From the NCBI GenBank assembly GCA_040757595.1, contig JBFLWP010000013.1:7501-71500 (forward strand): DNA of 64,000 nt. The letters are read 5' to 3'. Below are positions 43,292 through 54,400 of the stretch, piece after piece; position 1 is the first letter of the stretch; each line of letters begins with the position of its first letter. Origin of the DNA: Nitrospirota bacterium. GTDB taxonomy: Bacteria; Nitrospirota; Nitrospiria; Nitrospirales; Nitrospiraceae. The position numbers and the translations under genes are program-made. The notes beneath the pieces are model-generated. The model did no database searches. It had not been told where the DNA came from and worked only from the letters and a program-made list of their open reading frames with translations.

Positions 43292-43927
43292 TCAGCCGAA
43301 GAGGTCCATTTGAGCCGGCTGCGGCTCGGGGGCGGGCTGGGGCGCGGCGGCTGGGGTCGGCGCGTTGAGCTGATGCAGATAGGCCTTGAGCTTCCGGAAG
43401 TCCTCGATCAGGGGCTCGCGGAGATTGCCCTGGTGCAGGGCCGCGGCCGGATGCAGGAGCGGGAAGACCGTGAACTCCGGCAGGCGGATCGCGTGTCCGC
43501 GGACCTTGGTGATCCCCACCCTCTTGCCCAGGATTGTCTGGGTCGCCCAGTTGCCGAGCGTGCAGACCAGCTTGGGCCCGATGAAGCGAATCTGCTCCAT
43601 GAGGAACGGCTTGCACGTCTCGACCTCGTCCGGCTCCGGATCCCGGTTGTTGGGCGGCCGGCACTTGATCACGTTCGCGATGTAGATCTCGGAGCGGGAC
43701 AGGCCGGCTGACTGGAGCAGCTCGTTCAAGAGCTTGCCCGCGGCGCCCACGAACGGCTCCCCCTGCTGGTCCTCGTAGAAGCCCGGTCCCTCGCCCACGA
43801 ACATGATCCCCGCCTGCGGGTTGCCGACCCCGAAGACCACCTGGGTCCGCCCCAGTTTGGCGAGCTTGCAGCGCTGGCAGTTGTGCAGGAAGTCGCGGAG
43901 CTCCTGGAGGGTGGCGGGCTGGCTCAT
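43292..43927 (-). CDS. Family-4 uracil-DNA glycosylase with clamp-binding tail
   Basis: 211 residues from ATG 43927; TTG 43936 is an in-frame alternative. Four cysteines for the 4Fe-4S cluster: C17 and C20 (NCQRCKL), C89 (VIKCRPPNNRDP) and C105 (ETCKPFL). The uracil-binding motif is GEGPGFYEDQQGEPFVG (45-61) and the second motif is LLHPAAAL (157-164). It removes uracil from DNA. A Pro/Ala-rich tail ends in QMDLFG (206-211), which fits the beta-clamp-binding motif QLxLF. Own promoter. Confidence 0.93.
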   Translation of the reverse strand: MSQPATLQELRDFLHNCQRCKLAKLGRTQVVFGVGNPQAGIMFVGEGPGFYEDQQGEPFVGAAGKLLNELLQSAGLSRSEIYIANVIKCRPPNNRDPEPDEVETCKPFLMEQIRFIGPKLVCTLGNWATQTILGKRVGITKVRGHAIRLPEFTVFPLLHPAAALHQGNLREPLIEDFRKLKAYLHQLNAPTPAAAPQPAPEPQPAQMDLFG

Positions 43928-43957
43928 GACACGCAAGTCACGCTCGAACCGGCCCGC

Positions 43958-43986
43958 ATCTTAGGAGGCGGCCAAGAACTTGTCAA
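43958..43986 (-). promoter_or_regulatory. Promoter of the uracil-DNA glycosylase gene
   Basis: On the minus strand TTGACA (plus 43981-43986), a 17-bp spacer and TAAGAT (plus 43958-43963), 31 bp upstream of ATG 43927. Confidence 0.7.
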
Positions 43987-44342
43987 CGATGATTCTTTCT
44001 GGTCCATTTTTGTGCACGGTGTACAAACTGGGTTCATCGAGCGGAGCATGCTCAAACCGCCTGAGGAGAAAGGCAATTTGGGAAAAAATTTGGTCGAGCG
44101 AGTAGGGGATCCCCTTTACACGGGCTGACGACGGCGAAACGGATACTCGTGGTATCCGTCTCGATACAGGTCATCTTCCTGGGCTTGATTCTCCAAGTTC
44201 GCGGTTCGTTGGCAGATTTCCACGATATCTCAGGAAAGATCCTAAGTAGAGCTACGCCTTGAAATCGGCATGTCATTTGCTGGGACTTACGATCGCCCGG
44301 GGAGACCCTGTGTCCAGACTTTGTTTGGATTAGGAGGTGGCC
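43987..44342. other. Intergenic region at the left edge of the secretion island
   Basis: I see no supported gene here. It holds three palindromic sites: GAGCATGCTC (about 44045-44054), AGGGGATCCCCT (44104-44115) and a hairpin ACGGATAC / GTATCCGT (44139-44159). The region is visibly richer in A and T than the DNA to its left. It probably holds the control region of the DUF3467-like gene and the following genes. Confidence 0.5.
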
Positions 44343-44681
44343 ATGCAAGAGCAAATCGAGCGTGATGAAAAGCGAATCGGCCTGAACGTGTGGCTCACGC
44401 CGGCTGGAGAGTCGGCCCAGCCGGTCTTAGCCAATTACACCGCCGTTGGCGTCGTCCAGGGACTGGCCTACTTGGACTTCGGCTTCATCGAGCCGGGCGC
44501 CCTGGCACTTGTGGCCCGGGCAGCTCAGCAGGGAAAGCCGATGCCAACGAAGAACTTGGAGGGAAAGCTGAGCGTACGTGTTGCCGTCGGGCTCGACGTC
44601 CTACAACGCCTGCACCAGCAACTTGGACAGGTGGTCGCAGGGCTGCAGGGACAGCGAAGGGCCGTCAGGGAGAAGAAGTAA
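44343..44681 (+). CDS. DUF3467-like small protein
   Basis: 112 residues from ATG 44343 with TAGGAGG upstream. The layout ANYTAVGVVQGLAYLDFGFIEPG, then LSVRVAVGLDVLQRLHQQLGQVVAGLQ, resembles DUF3467 proteins (Y.N...V..S..E..LDF, then a VR...S...A..L...L pattern). DUF3467 members are cytoplasmic, small and of unknown function. It is 39 bp upstream of a small exported peptide gene. Confidence 0.55.
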   Translation: MQEQIERDEKRIGLNVWLTPAGESAQPVLANYTAVGVVQGLAYLDFGFIEPGALALVARAAQQGKPMPTKNLEGKLSVRVAVGLDVLQRLHQQLGQVVAGLQGQRRAVREKK

Positions 44682-44720
44682 AAGCCTGTATCTAAACGTA
44701 GATAACGGAAAGGATACAGC

Positions 44721-44861
44721 ATGAGGAAGAAGATGGGTTTCCTTCTGAACACCATCATAGTTTTGGCCGTGGTGTTGCCTGCGGTTGCCCCGGCAGGGTT
44801 GCAGAGTGCCATACAACCGCTGGGGCGTTCCCGCAAGGCATGCCGTGAAAGCGGTTCCTGA
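44721..44861 (+). CDS. Small exported peptide
   Basis: 46 residues from ATG 44721 with GGAAAGGA upstream. The sequence is a short basic start (MRKKMG), a hydrophobic core (FLLNTIIVLAVVLPAVAPAG) and a basic Cys-containing tail (GRSRKACRESGS). It is a signal peptide with a ~20-residue mature part, or a single-pass membrane peptide. Too short for family assignment. Confidence 0.45.
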   Translation: MRKKMGFLLNTIIVLAVVLPAVAPAGLQSAIQPLGRSRKACRESGS

Positions 44862-44947
44862 CATCCTTCTATTTCAGCATGGCCGGCAATCTGTTACCTG
44901 AGTACATGATGGATCGTTAACGTTCCTAAACTTTGGGGGCCAAGAAG

Positions 44948-45481
44948 ATGTCTGCTCTAGGGTTACTGCTCGCGTTGCTTCTGTATGTAGGGCTGGGATG
45001 GGGGACAGTCAGGTTAATTCGTAGATTCACGGACTGGAAGCTCGCGAGATATCTCACGGTTGCTGTCTTTGTGCTGATTCCAACGTGGGACATTGTTCCG
45101 GGGCAACTGTATTTTCAGCACCTGTGCAAGGAAGATGCAGGGATCAAGGTGTTGAAGGCAGTAGAGGTCGAGAAATCGTATTTCAAGTCAAATGCTCAAC
45201 CAGATGAGGAAAAACTGTCTGAGCGATTTGTCATAGTGCACAAGGATGACAGACGGTATTCGTCTAGTTTTCACATTGCGAAGTTCGAAAGTGTGTTGCA
45301 TGACAAGCAAACTGGTGAGGTGCTAGGAGTCGATGTACGACTTGTGCATTATGGTGGCTGGCTCAATTCGTATCTGTTTCCTCAAGGTCCACCAACGAGG
45401 TGTGCCGGATATAGTCCATCCCGAGACGTGTGGACAGAAGTGATAAAGCCAAAATCGACTGACTCAGAAAGGGGGGAGTAG
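44948..45481 (+). CDS. Membrane protein coupled to the lipase-RTX gene
   Basis: 177 residues from ATG 44948 (GGGGG about 9 nt upstream); TTG 44933 is in frame. Two N-terminal hydrophobic helices (about 4-20 and 34-53) are joined by a basic loop, so most of the protein (about 55-177) lies on one side of the inner membrane. Conserved-looking features are YFQHLCKEDAGIKV and PPTRCAGYSP with two Cys. I do not recognise the family. Its stop is one base before the ATG of the 3108-residue lipase-RTX gene, so the two are co-translated. A role as chaperone, activator or self-protection factor for the lipase is an inference. Confidence 0.75.
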   Translation: MSALGLLLALLLYVGLGWGTVRLIRRFTDWKLARYLTVAVFVLIPTWDIVPGQLYFQHLCKEDAGIKVLKAVEVEKSYFKSNAQPDEEKLSERFVIVHKDDRRYSSSFHIAKFESVLHDKQTGEVLGVDVRLVHYGGWLNSYLFPQGPPTRCAGYSPSRDVWTEVIKPKSTDSERGE

Positions 45482-45482
45482 C

Positions 45483-48400
45483 ATGCCAAGCTCAATGCAA
45501 ACCTATTTTGAGAATGCGCAGCTATCGTTGGCCTCCTATGCGGACCTAACTATAGGCATGACACATGACCAGTATATAACTGCATTAAAAGAGGTTGGGT
45601 TCACCGAATTACTTGCTGTCCAATTTGTTAAGACCTACTCCATCGCTGCCGATACGTTCGCCAATAACCAGAATGGGTTTGCAGCCACCTTGTTTCAAAG
45701 GATTGGCGGAACCGAAAAGATTCTCGCAATTCGTGGGACGGATAGTTTGCTCGACCTCGTCATTGACGGCACGATTGCATCAGGTGATGCGGACACATTA
45801 AATCCTCAATATACATCCCTAAAGGCCTACTATCAGCAGCTCATCGCGCAGGGGAAACTAAGTCAGGATGATGCGATCACAGTAACTGGGCATTCAAGCG
45901 GTGGTTTTTTGGCTCAGGCATTCACTGTCGATTTTCCGACAAATGTCACCCATACATTTACCTATAATGCGCCAGGGTTCGGCGGCATTGTCGCCGATGT
46001 TTTAGACCGGCTGGGTATCTCTGACACGACGATACCATCCGATCTCATTACAAACGTAATCAGCCAGAACGGTCTTTCAGGAACATCTGGTTTTGGAACA
46101 CTCATAGGTTCCGTCGAGAACATTTTCATCGAAGCGACGTTTGATCCGCTTCACAATCATTCCATTGTGACAGCCACAAATGCTCTGGCCCTGTACGATC
46201 TATATGCAACCCTCAACGACTCGCTCGATATTCCGACCGTGACCGGCATTCTGGAGGCGACGGCGCGAAGTGACGGGGAGACTCTCGAGCGCAGCCTCGA
46301 TGCCCTGCGCAAGCTGTTCCAAGGTGGGCAGCCGACCGCTACGCCGGTCGGAGACCGCGAACGGTACTACAGCAATCTGCTCACCCTGAGGAGCGAGCTC
46401 TCCCCGACGGGGCAATCGTTAGGCCTTCCGGTCCTCAGCCTGAAGGACGTGAATGCCCCAACGCTGAAGAACCTGGCCGTCAGCGACATCGCGTTCCGCT
46501 ACGCGCTCAAGGAACTCAATCCGTTTGTGGTGCTGAACGTGGACTACGGTGCCCACAACGGGAACGGCGAATTGGCCCTGTCCGATCCGACGGCCGGGCC
46601 GGGCGAGCTGACGGCCGAGTACCTGACCGACCGGGCCGCGTTCCTGGCCAAGAAGATTGAGGTCAATACAAGCCTGTCTGCGACGGTGGCGAGTGCGGCC
46701 TCCACCGTGCATTTCCAAGATACGCAGTTGCAGGAGGAGATCGGACCGGCGTCCGCGCCCCTGCCGCAAGTGATCTTTGGGAGTGATGCGAGTGAAGTCC
46801 TCACCGGGAGCCAGTTGTTCGCGGATCGGCTGTATGGCGGGGCGGGGAACGATCAGTTGTTCGGCCAAGGCGGCAAGGATTACGCGGAGGGCAATCGGGG
46901 GGATGACGTGCTGAACGGGGGCAGCGGCGTGGATCACCTGGTTGGCGGGGCGGACAATGACACCTACTATGTGGATGATGTGCGCGACCAGGTGGTGGAG
47001 TTCGAGACCGGGGGAAACGACACCGTGATCAGCAGCGCGGCGACCCTCAAGTTGGCGGATCAGGTGGAGAACCTGAGGCTGACCACGGGCGCGGTGCTCG
47101 GGCGCGGGAATGAGCTGGACAATAATCTGGCGACCGAGACTGCGGGGAGTATTTTGAGTGGGGGGCGAGGCGACGACATCTATGTGCTGCACGCTGGCGG
47201 CAGGGTGGTCGAGGCCGTGGGGGAAGGTACGGATCGGGTCGAGAGCGCGGTCAGCGTGACCCTCGGGGCCAACATTGAGGACCTGCTCCTCACCGGCACA
47301 GCCGCCGTTGATGGGACCGGCAATGAGCAGGACAACACGATCACGGGGAACAAGGCGGCGAATCGGCTGGTGGGAGGTGGGGGGCAGGATCATCTGCTCG
47401 GGGGCGAGGGCAACGACACCCTGGCCGGTGGGGCGGGCGACGATCTGCTGGAGGGGGGCGCGGGCGACGACGTCTACTTCTACAGAAGTGGGGAGGGGCT
47501 GGATCGCATCGAGGATACGGAGGGGCGAAATCTCATTTGCTACGATGGGCATCTCTTGCAGGGCGGGCGGCGAGGGGCCGACGCTGCGCCCGACACGTAT
47601 ACGAGCCTGGATGGCCGGTTCACCTTTGTGCGAGCCGGGGGCGACGTGATCGTCAACGGCACGTTGATTCTCAACCAGGACTTTCAGGATGGCCAGTTCG
47701 GCATCCGGCTCATTGACGAACCGTCCTATGACAACGGCATGCCGACGCGCACGGAATTCACACAGGAAGTGCCGGACCCAAATAATCCTGGGCAGACACT
47801 CACGGTGCCGATCTTTGACGAGAACGACAACGGTTACACAATCACCGGCGACACGAACAATATCGTTCATGCCTTGGGGGGGAGCGACACCGTTGCCAGC
47901 GGGGTTGGCAATGACCAGCTCTACGGAGATGAGGGCAACGACACGCTACTTGCCGGAGATGGTCATGACCGATTGTATGGCGGCGCAGGTGCCGATCATT
48001 TGGAAGGGGGCGAGGGGCAAGACACGCTGGCAGGTGACAGTGAGAACGATCAACTCATCGGCGGTGCGCAGGACGACGTTCTGGTGGGAGGAAACGGAGA
48101 CGACGTGTTGAAGGGGGACAACTTTGACAATCCGACTATCTCTGTGGATGCGTCCCAAGATGGTCGAGACTGGTTGGATGGTGGGAAGGGGAACGACAAT
48201 CTCGCCGGTGGGGGAAACGACGATATCCTCATCGGCGGTGCCGGGGATGATTCTCTCTGGGGTGATTACAGTTTCGTGGAATTCGATCAGATCGGGGGAA
48301 ATGACACGCTGGATGGGGGCGAGGGCCATGACGGTTTGGCGGGAGGCCTGGGAGATGACGTGCTCTTCGGTGGGTCCGGGAGCGATACCTTGTTCGGAGA

Positions 48401-51400
48401 CTCCCCCGAGGCCGATTCCACGATCGACGGGGGCGATGATTTTCTGGATGGCGGCGACGACCTGGACAATCTTTTTGGTGGCGGCGGAAATGATGTGCTC
48501 TTCGGCGGCGAGGGCAATGATTGGTTGCTGGGCGACAGCCCGATCAATCCCTCGACCGTTTCCGGCAACGACTTTCTGGATGGCGGCGCCGGCAATGACC
48601 TTCTGGAAGGCGAAGGCGGAGACGATGTGCTGGCGGGAGGAGCCGACGACGACTGGCTCTACGGGGGCTCGGAAGTTGATGCTGATTCCCCGGGAAACGA
48701 TGTGTTGGATGGCGGTGCCGGGAATGACGAGGTGCATGGCGGTGGAGGCAACGACGTGTTGGTGGGAGGAGTAGGGAATGATCGGTTGTCGGGAGATGAT
48801 GTGGTGAACAGGCTCGGCGGCCTGAGCGTTTCTTCCACGCCGGGTTCCGACGATCTTGATGGTGGCAAAGGTGATGACCTGCTCTACGGCAGTGGTGGAA
48901 GCGATGTGCTGGTCGGTGGGGCGGGGAACGATCTCCTGGTCGGTGACGACTTTATTTTTGGTCCTCCGCCTATGCCCGGCCTCTCTTCACAGGATTTCTT
49001 CCGTTACTCGGCTTCCAGTGGGAACGATCAGCTCGACGGCGGCGAAGGGGATGACCAACTGTACGGAGGGGCGGGAGACGACACTCTCACTGGCGGAGCG
49101 GGAAAGGATCTGCTCTACGGGGATCGCTGTGCCTTACGTGGCATAGATGTTGGTGACACTTTCGTTGGCGGCAATGACACCCTGGATGGCGGGGATGGAG
49201 ACGATTACCTCGATGGCGGCGTCGGCCACGACGTACTCACGGGCGGCGAGGGCTCGGATCAGCTCTATGGCGGAGATGGGAGTGATCAGCTCGACGGGGG
49301 AGCGGGAGACGATCTATTGCAGGGCGATGGTGGCTCAGTGTTCGGAGTGGGGGACGACACGCTGCTGGGCGGAGCGGGCAACGATCAACTGTTCGGCGGT
49401 GAAGGGAACAATCTGCTGGATGGTGGGACGGGCAACGATTTCCTTGCCGGCGGCGAAGGCAACAACACCTATGTGTTCGGTCGGGGCTATGGCCAGGACA
49501 GGGTGGGGTACGGGCTGTTCTCCGACAACGGCGCCAGCAACGTGGTCCAGATGGGGGCCGACGTGGGGCCGGACGACGTCCAGATGGTGCGCTCCGGGGC
49601 GGACCTGATCTTCCGTCTGGCCGGCACGACCGACCAGCTCACCTTTCAGGCCTTCTTTGGCCCGGACTATACCCGGCAGGCCACGGTGCAGTTTGCCAAC
49701 GGAACGGTCTGGGATAACGAGACGATCAAGGATCGACTGCTCACCGGAGACGGGGAGAAACGGCGGTTGGAAGGATTCACGGACCGAGATGATGTGATCC
49801 AGGGGACAGGTACGAACGAGGTCCTTGCCGGGCTGGGCGGGAATGACACCTTGGCTGGTAGCGCCGGGAATGACCGCCTCTATGGAGGCTCCGGCAGCGA
49901 CATCTATCGGTTCGGCCGTGGCTCTGGGCGCGATACGGTCCTCGACCTGCTCCGTGCTGGTGGCGGCTCGGGAGGACCTCCCCCTTCGTTCGCCTTTGGC
50001 GGGGAAGGCGCGGCCACGTTCGCCGCGAGCAGCAACGACCTCGACACGATCCGCATGGATGCCGACATTGCACCGGGCGATGTGACCGTCTTGCGGAACG
50101 GGCATCATCTGGTGCTCCAGCTCGATGGCACTCCCGATCGGTTGACGCTCGCCTACTTCTTCGCTGATCCGGCGCTACAGGCCAAGCAGGTGGAGTTTGC
50201 CGACGGCACGGTGTGGGACGCTGCCACGCTTAGCGCACAGGTGAGCGGGGGTACGACCGATGGAGACGACGGAGGTGTGCCGCCGGACCCCTCGGGCGGC
50301 GGAGGCACTCCCTTGCAGAATGAGGATGACGTGCTGGAGGGGACGGTGGGAGCCGACCTGTTGGCCGGCGGCATCGGCAATGACACATACGTGGTGAATG
50401 ACCCAGGAGATGTCGTGGTGGAATTGCCGGACGAAGGGATTGATACGGTTCGCAGCTCGGTGAGTTACACATTGGGCGCCAACGTCGAAAACCTGACGCT
50501 AACAGGCGGCGAGGAAATCACCGGGACCGGCAACGAATTGGACAACGGTTTAAGCGGTAACAGCGGTGACAATGTCCTGAGGGGGGGAGCCGGGAACGAC
50601 ACCTACCTGTTCGGGCGAGGAAGCGGACGGGACATCCTTATGGACGATGATGCCACAGTCGGGAATCTGGATACGGTTCAAATGGCTGACGATGTCTCGC
50701 CTGGCGATGTGACAATCACACGCAGTAGCGATGATCTGGTGTTGAGCCTCACTGGGACGACCGATCAACTGACGGTCCTGGGCTTCTTCTCGGACTCCGC
50801 CCACCAGGTCGAGCAGGTGTCTTTCGCCGATGGGACCGTCTGGGATGTGGCGGCGCTTATGGATCGGCTTCCCCAGACCCTTGTTGGGACCAGCGGGGCA
50901 GACACGCTCTACGGGGGAGCCGGGGCGGACATGCTGGATGGAGGCGCGGGGGATGACCAGCTCTATGGCTATGAGGGCCACGACACCTACCTCTTCGGCA
51001 GCGGAGCTGGGCAAGACACGGTGCTGGACTATGACCCTGGGGTAGGGAATACCGATGCCGTCCGTCTGGGGATCGATGTCACGTCCTCCGACCTGACCGT
51101 CACGCGGAGCGGCGACGACCTGGTGCTCGGCATCAATGGAACCAACGATCAGCTCACAGTCCAGTCCTTCTTCCTCGGTTCGGCCTATCGCGTGGAGGAA
51201 GTGCAATTTACGGACGGGACGGTTTGGGACGCGGAGACCCTGACGGACAAGACTCGGTTGCTTCAACAGGGCGGAACGGGGAATGACTTCCTCCCTGGCG
51301 TATCGCCGGGGGGCCTCGGGGCCGACGACCTGCTGATCGGCGGGGCCGGTAACGACACACTCGTAGGCGACAATCTGAGCGGGGCTGGCTTTGGGGGCCG

Positions 51401-54400
51401 CGACAAACTGCTGGGAGGAGATGGCAACGATCTCCTGTTTGGCCGCGGCGGCGATGATGTTGTGGACAGCGGGGCGGGCGATGATCTGCTCCAAGGAGAT
51501 GGCGGGTTCACGGAGGGGTTCAGCGGGCAGCCGGTCGGGGACGCGGACGTGCCGGGGAATGATGTCCTCCTTGGCGGAGATGGGTATGACAGCCTGTATG
51601 GGGCTGGAGGTGACGACTATCTCGATGGTGGGGCGGGGGATGACTTCCTGTCCGGCGACGGTGGATATGGGTTCCCGGCCTTCGTCGGCACCGCCTTTCC
51701 GGGCAATGATGCGCTGCTGGGCGGGGAGGGGAACGACCAACTCAACGGCGGGACCGGCGATGATCTGCTGGACGGCGGGACCGGACTGGACACGCTGATC
51801 GGCGGCGCGGGCAACGACACCTTCGTGTTCGGCCGAGGGTACGGTCAGGACACGATTGAGGGCTTCGGCCTTGACGGAGACTTCTCGCCCACTTCGGTCA
51901 ATACGGTTCGGTTTGGGGAGGGCATCGTGGCCTCCGAGGTGTCTGTCCTCCGCACCGGCGAGTGGGTCCAGAACGATCTCATTTTGCGGATCAACGGGAC
52001 AGGCGATCAGGTCACCGTGCGAGAGTTTTTGGGCGGTGCGTATACCCCGATCCAGCGAGTCCAGTTTGCGGACGGCATCGTCTGGGACTTGGACACCTTG
52101 AAGGGTCTGGCGACAACGATCGTGGGCACCATGGACGCCGATATCCTCACAGGAGCGGATCTCAACGAAACACTGAGCGGCCTGGATGGCGATGACACGC
52201 TGGACGGCGGCCTTGGAGTGGATACGCTCGCCGGCGGAGCCGGAGACGACACCTATCTCATTGACAACGAGTTTGACATAATCGTGGAAGTAGTCAACGA
52301 AGGGCTCGATTCGGTCATGAGTTCTGTCAATTACACCCTGCCGGACCATGTGGAGAATCAGACGTTGCGGGATACCTTTGATGACTTCGGCTCTCTGGAT
52401 CAGGAGCGGAGCGCGATCGTGGGGATCGGTAACGACGGCGACAACGTGCTGACCGGGAACAGCGTCGGGAACATTCTCGACGGTGGAGCAGGGAATGATG
52501 TGCTGACCGGAAGACCGGGAGGGTCGAGCGGCGGAGGGGCGGGCGGACCGGCGGCGATGGTCGCTTCGTTCAGCGAAGGGGGTGAAGGCGGGGAAGGCAG
52601 CTTCGGCGGGTCCGGAACCGATGACGACATCCTGATCGGAGGCGCGGGCGACGATACGTATCTGTTCAACCTGGGCGACGGCGTGGACACGATTGTAGAC
52701 ACGGCCTTGCCCGGTGAGGGCAATCGTATCCGGTTCGGCGAGGGCATTACGGCGGACGATCTCGCTTTTACCCAGGATCAAGACACGTTGGCCATTGCCG
52801 TCGGTCCCGATGGCGACACGGTTCTGCTCTCTCACTTCGACCCCAGGGGGCTGCAAGGGTCCTTTGTCGTGGACACCTTGGAATTTGCCGATGGGACGCA
52901 ACTCCAGTTGGTCGGGTTGTTCACTCCCGTGCCGACGATCACTGGCACGGCGGATGGCGACACGATCTATGCTGGCGACGACGCCGACGTGATTGATGCC
53001 CTTGAGGGGAACGATGTCGTACTGGCCGGCGGGGGCAACGACATCGTCTGGGGCGGGGATGGGAACGACTGGCTGGAAGGGGGCGTCGGCGGGGATCAGC
53101 TCGCCGGAGGGTTTGGCGATGACCGCCTGGACGGGAATGAAGGCGACGATGTTCTGCAGGGCGATGCGGGCAACGACATTCTGATCGGCCGCGAAGGGGC
53201 GGATCAGCTCTTCGGCGGGGAGGGGGACGACTCGCTCTATGCCGATGCGGACGACGTGGTGGTTCAGGGCGGAGCCGGGTTCGACATGGTGTTCGTGCAA
53301 GGTGCAGCGGGTCTAACGTCGGATTTGAGTCAGGCCCAGGTGGAGCAGATTTTCGGCGGCGCGGGCAACGATGTGTTCTCGACGAGCGGCACGGGCGCGA
53401 TCATGGCTTGGGGGAACGGGGGGGACGATGCCCTGACCGGAGGGGCCAATCATGACCAACTCTTCGGTGGAACTGGCACCGATCAGGTCAGTGGCGGAGA
53501 CGGGAACGACTGGCTCGAGGGTGGGGCCGGGAATGACCAGTTGGTCGGCGGCGCGGGCGATGATCGGCTTGATGGGAACGAGGGCAGCGACTTCCTGGAT
53601 GGCGGCGCTGGCAACGACGTGCTCATTGGCCGTGAGGGAGTGGATCAGCTCTTTGGCGGGGACGGGGACGATCAGCTCCACGTTGACAGTGACGACACGG
53701 TGGTACAGGGCGGGGCCGGGGTGGATACGGTGTTCGTGCAGGGCACGGGGGGCGTGACGCTGGACCTGGGCCAGGCGCAGGTGGAGCAGGCCTTCGGCGG
53801 GGCCGGCAACGACGTGTTTACGACGAGCGGCACGAGCGCCATCACGATCTGGGGGGACGGGGGCGACGACACTCTCAACGGCGGGATCGGCAATGATGCG
53901 CTATTCGGGGGGACAGGGAGTGATCAACTCGCTGGCGGGGACGGCAGTGACTATCTGGAGGGGGGCGCTGACCACGATGTCCTGACCGGTGGAGATGGCA
54001 ACGACCGTCTGGATGGGAACGAAGGGGATGACATTTCGAATGGTGGTGCGGGCGACGACGTGCTATTGGGCGGGGAAGGAGCCGACAGCCTGTCTGGCGG
54101 GGAGGGCGATGACCAACTGTACGTGGATGCGGACGACGCGAGCGTGGACGGGGGCGCTGGCTCCGACACGGTGTTTGTGCAAGGGACGGGGGGCTTAACG
54201 TTGGATCTAGGGCAGGCCAGCGTGGAGCAGGCCTTCGGTGGGGAAGGGGATGACTCGTTCACGACTACAGGAAGTGCAGCGATCACGGCCTTCGGGAACG
54301 GCGGGAGCGATACCCTGACCGGCGGGATGGGCAACGACTATCTGTTCGGGGGCGCGGGCAACGATCAGCTCACTGGTAGTGCGGGGAACGACTACCTGGA

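Noticed and set aside
44721-45481. Toxin-antitoxin or immunity assignment for the small genes before the lipase-RTX gene
   Set aside because: Position suggests a partner role, but no known immunity or antitoxin domain is visible, so only an inference is recorded.
50550-53300. A 916-codon open frame on the minus strand opposite the giant RTX gene (similarly 56827-58746, 46419-47870, 58737-61208)
   Set aside because: These are antisense shadows of RTX repeats or transporter codons; they are repetitive and have no recognisable domain or start signal.
46800-54400. Regular short repeats that might look like a CRISPR array or satellite
   Set aside because: They are in-frame codons for RTX nonapeptides with continuous coding and no constant repeat-spacer pattern.
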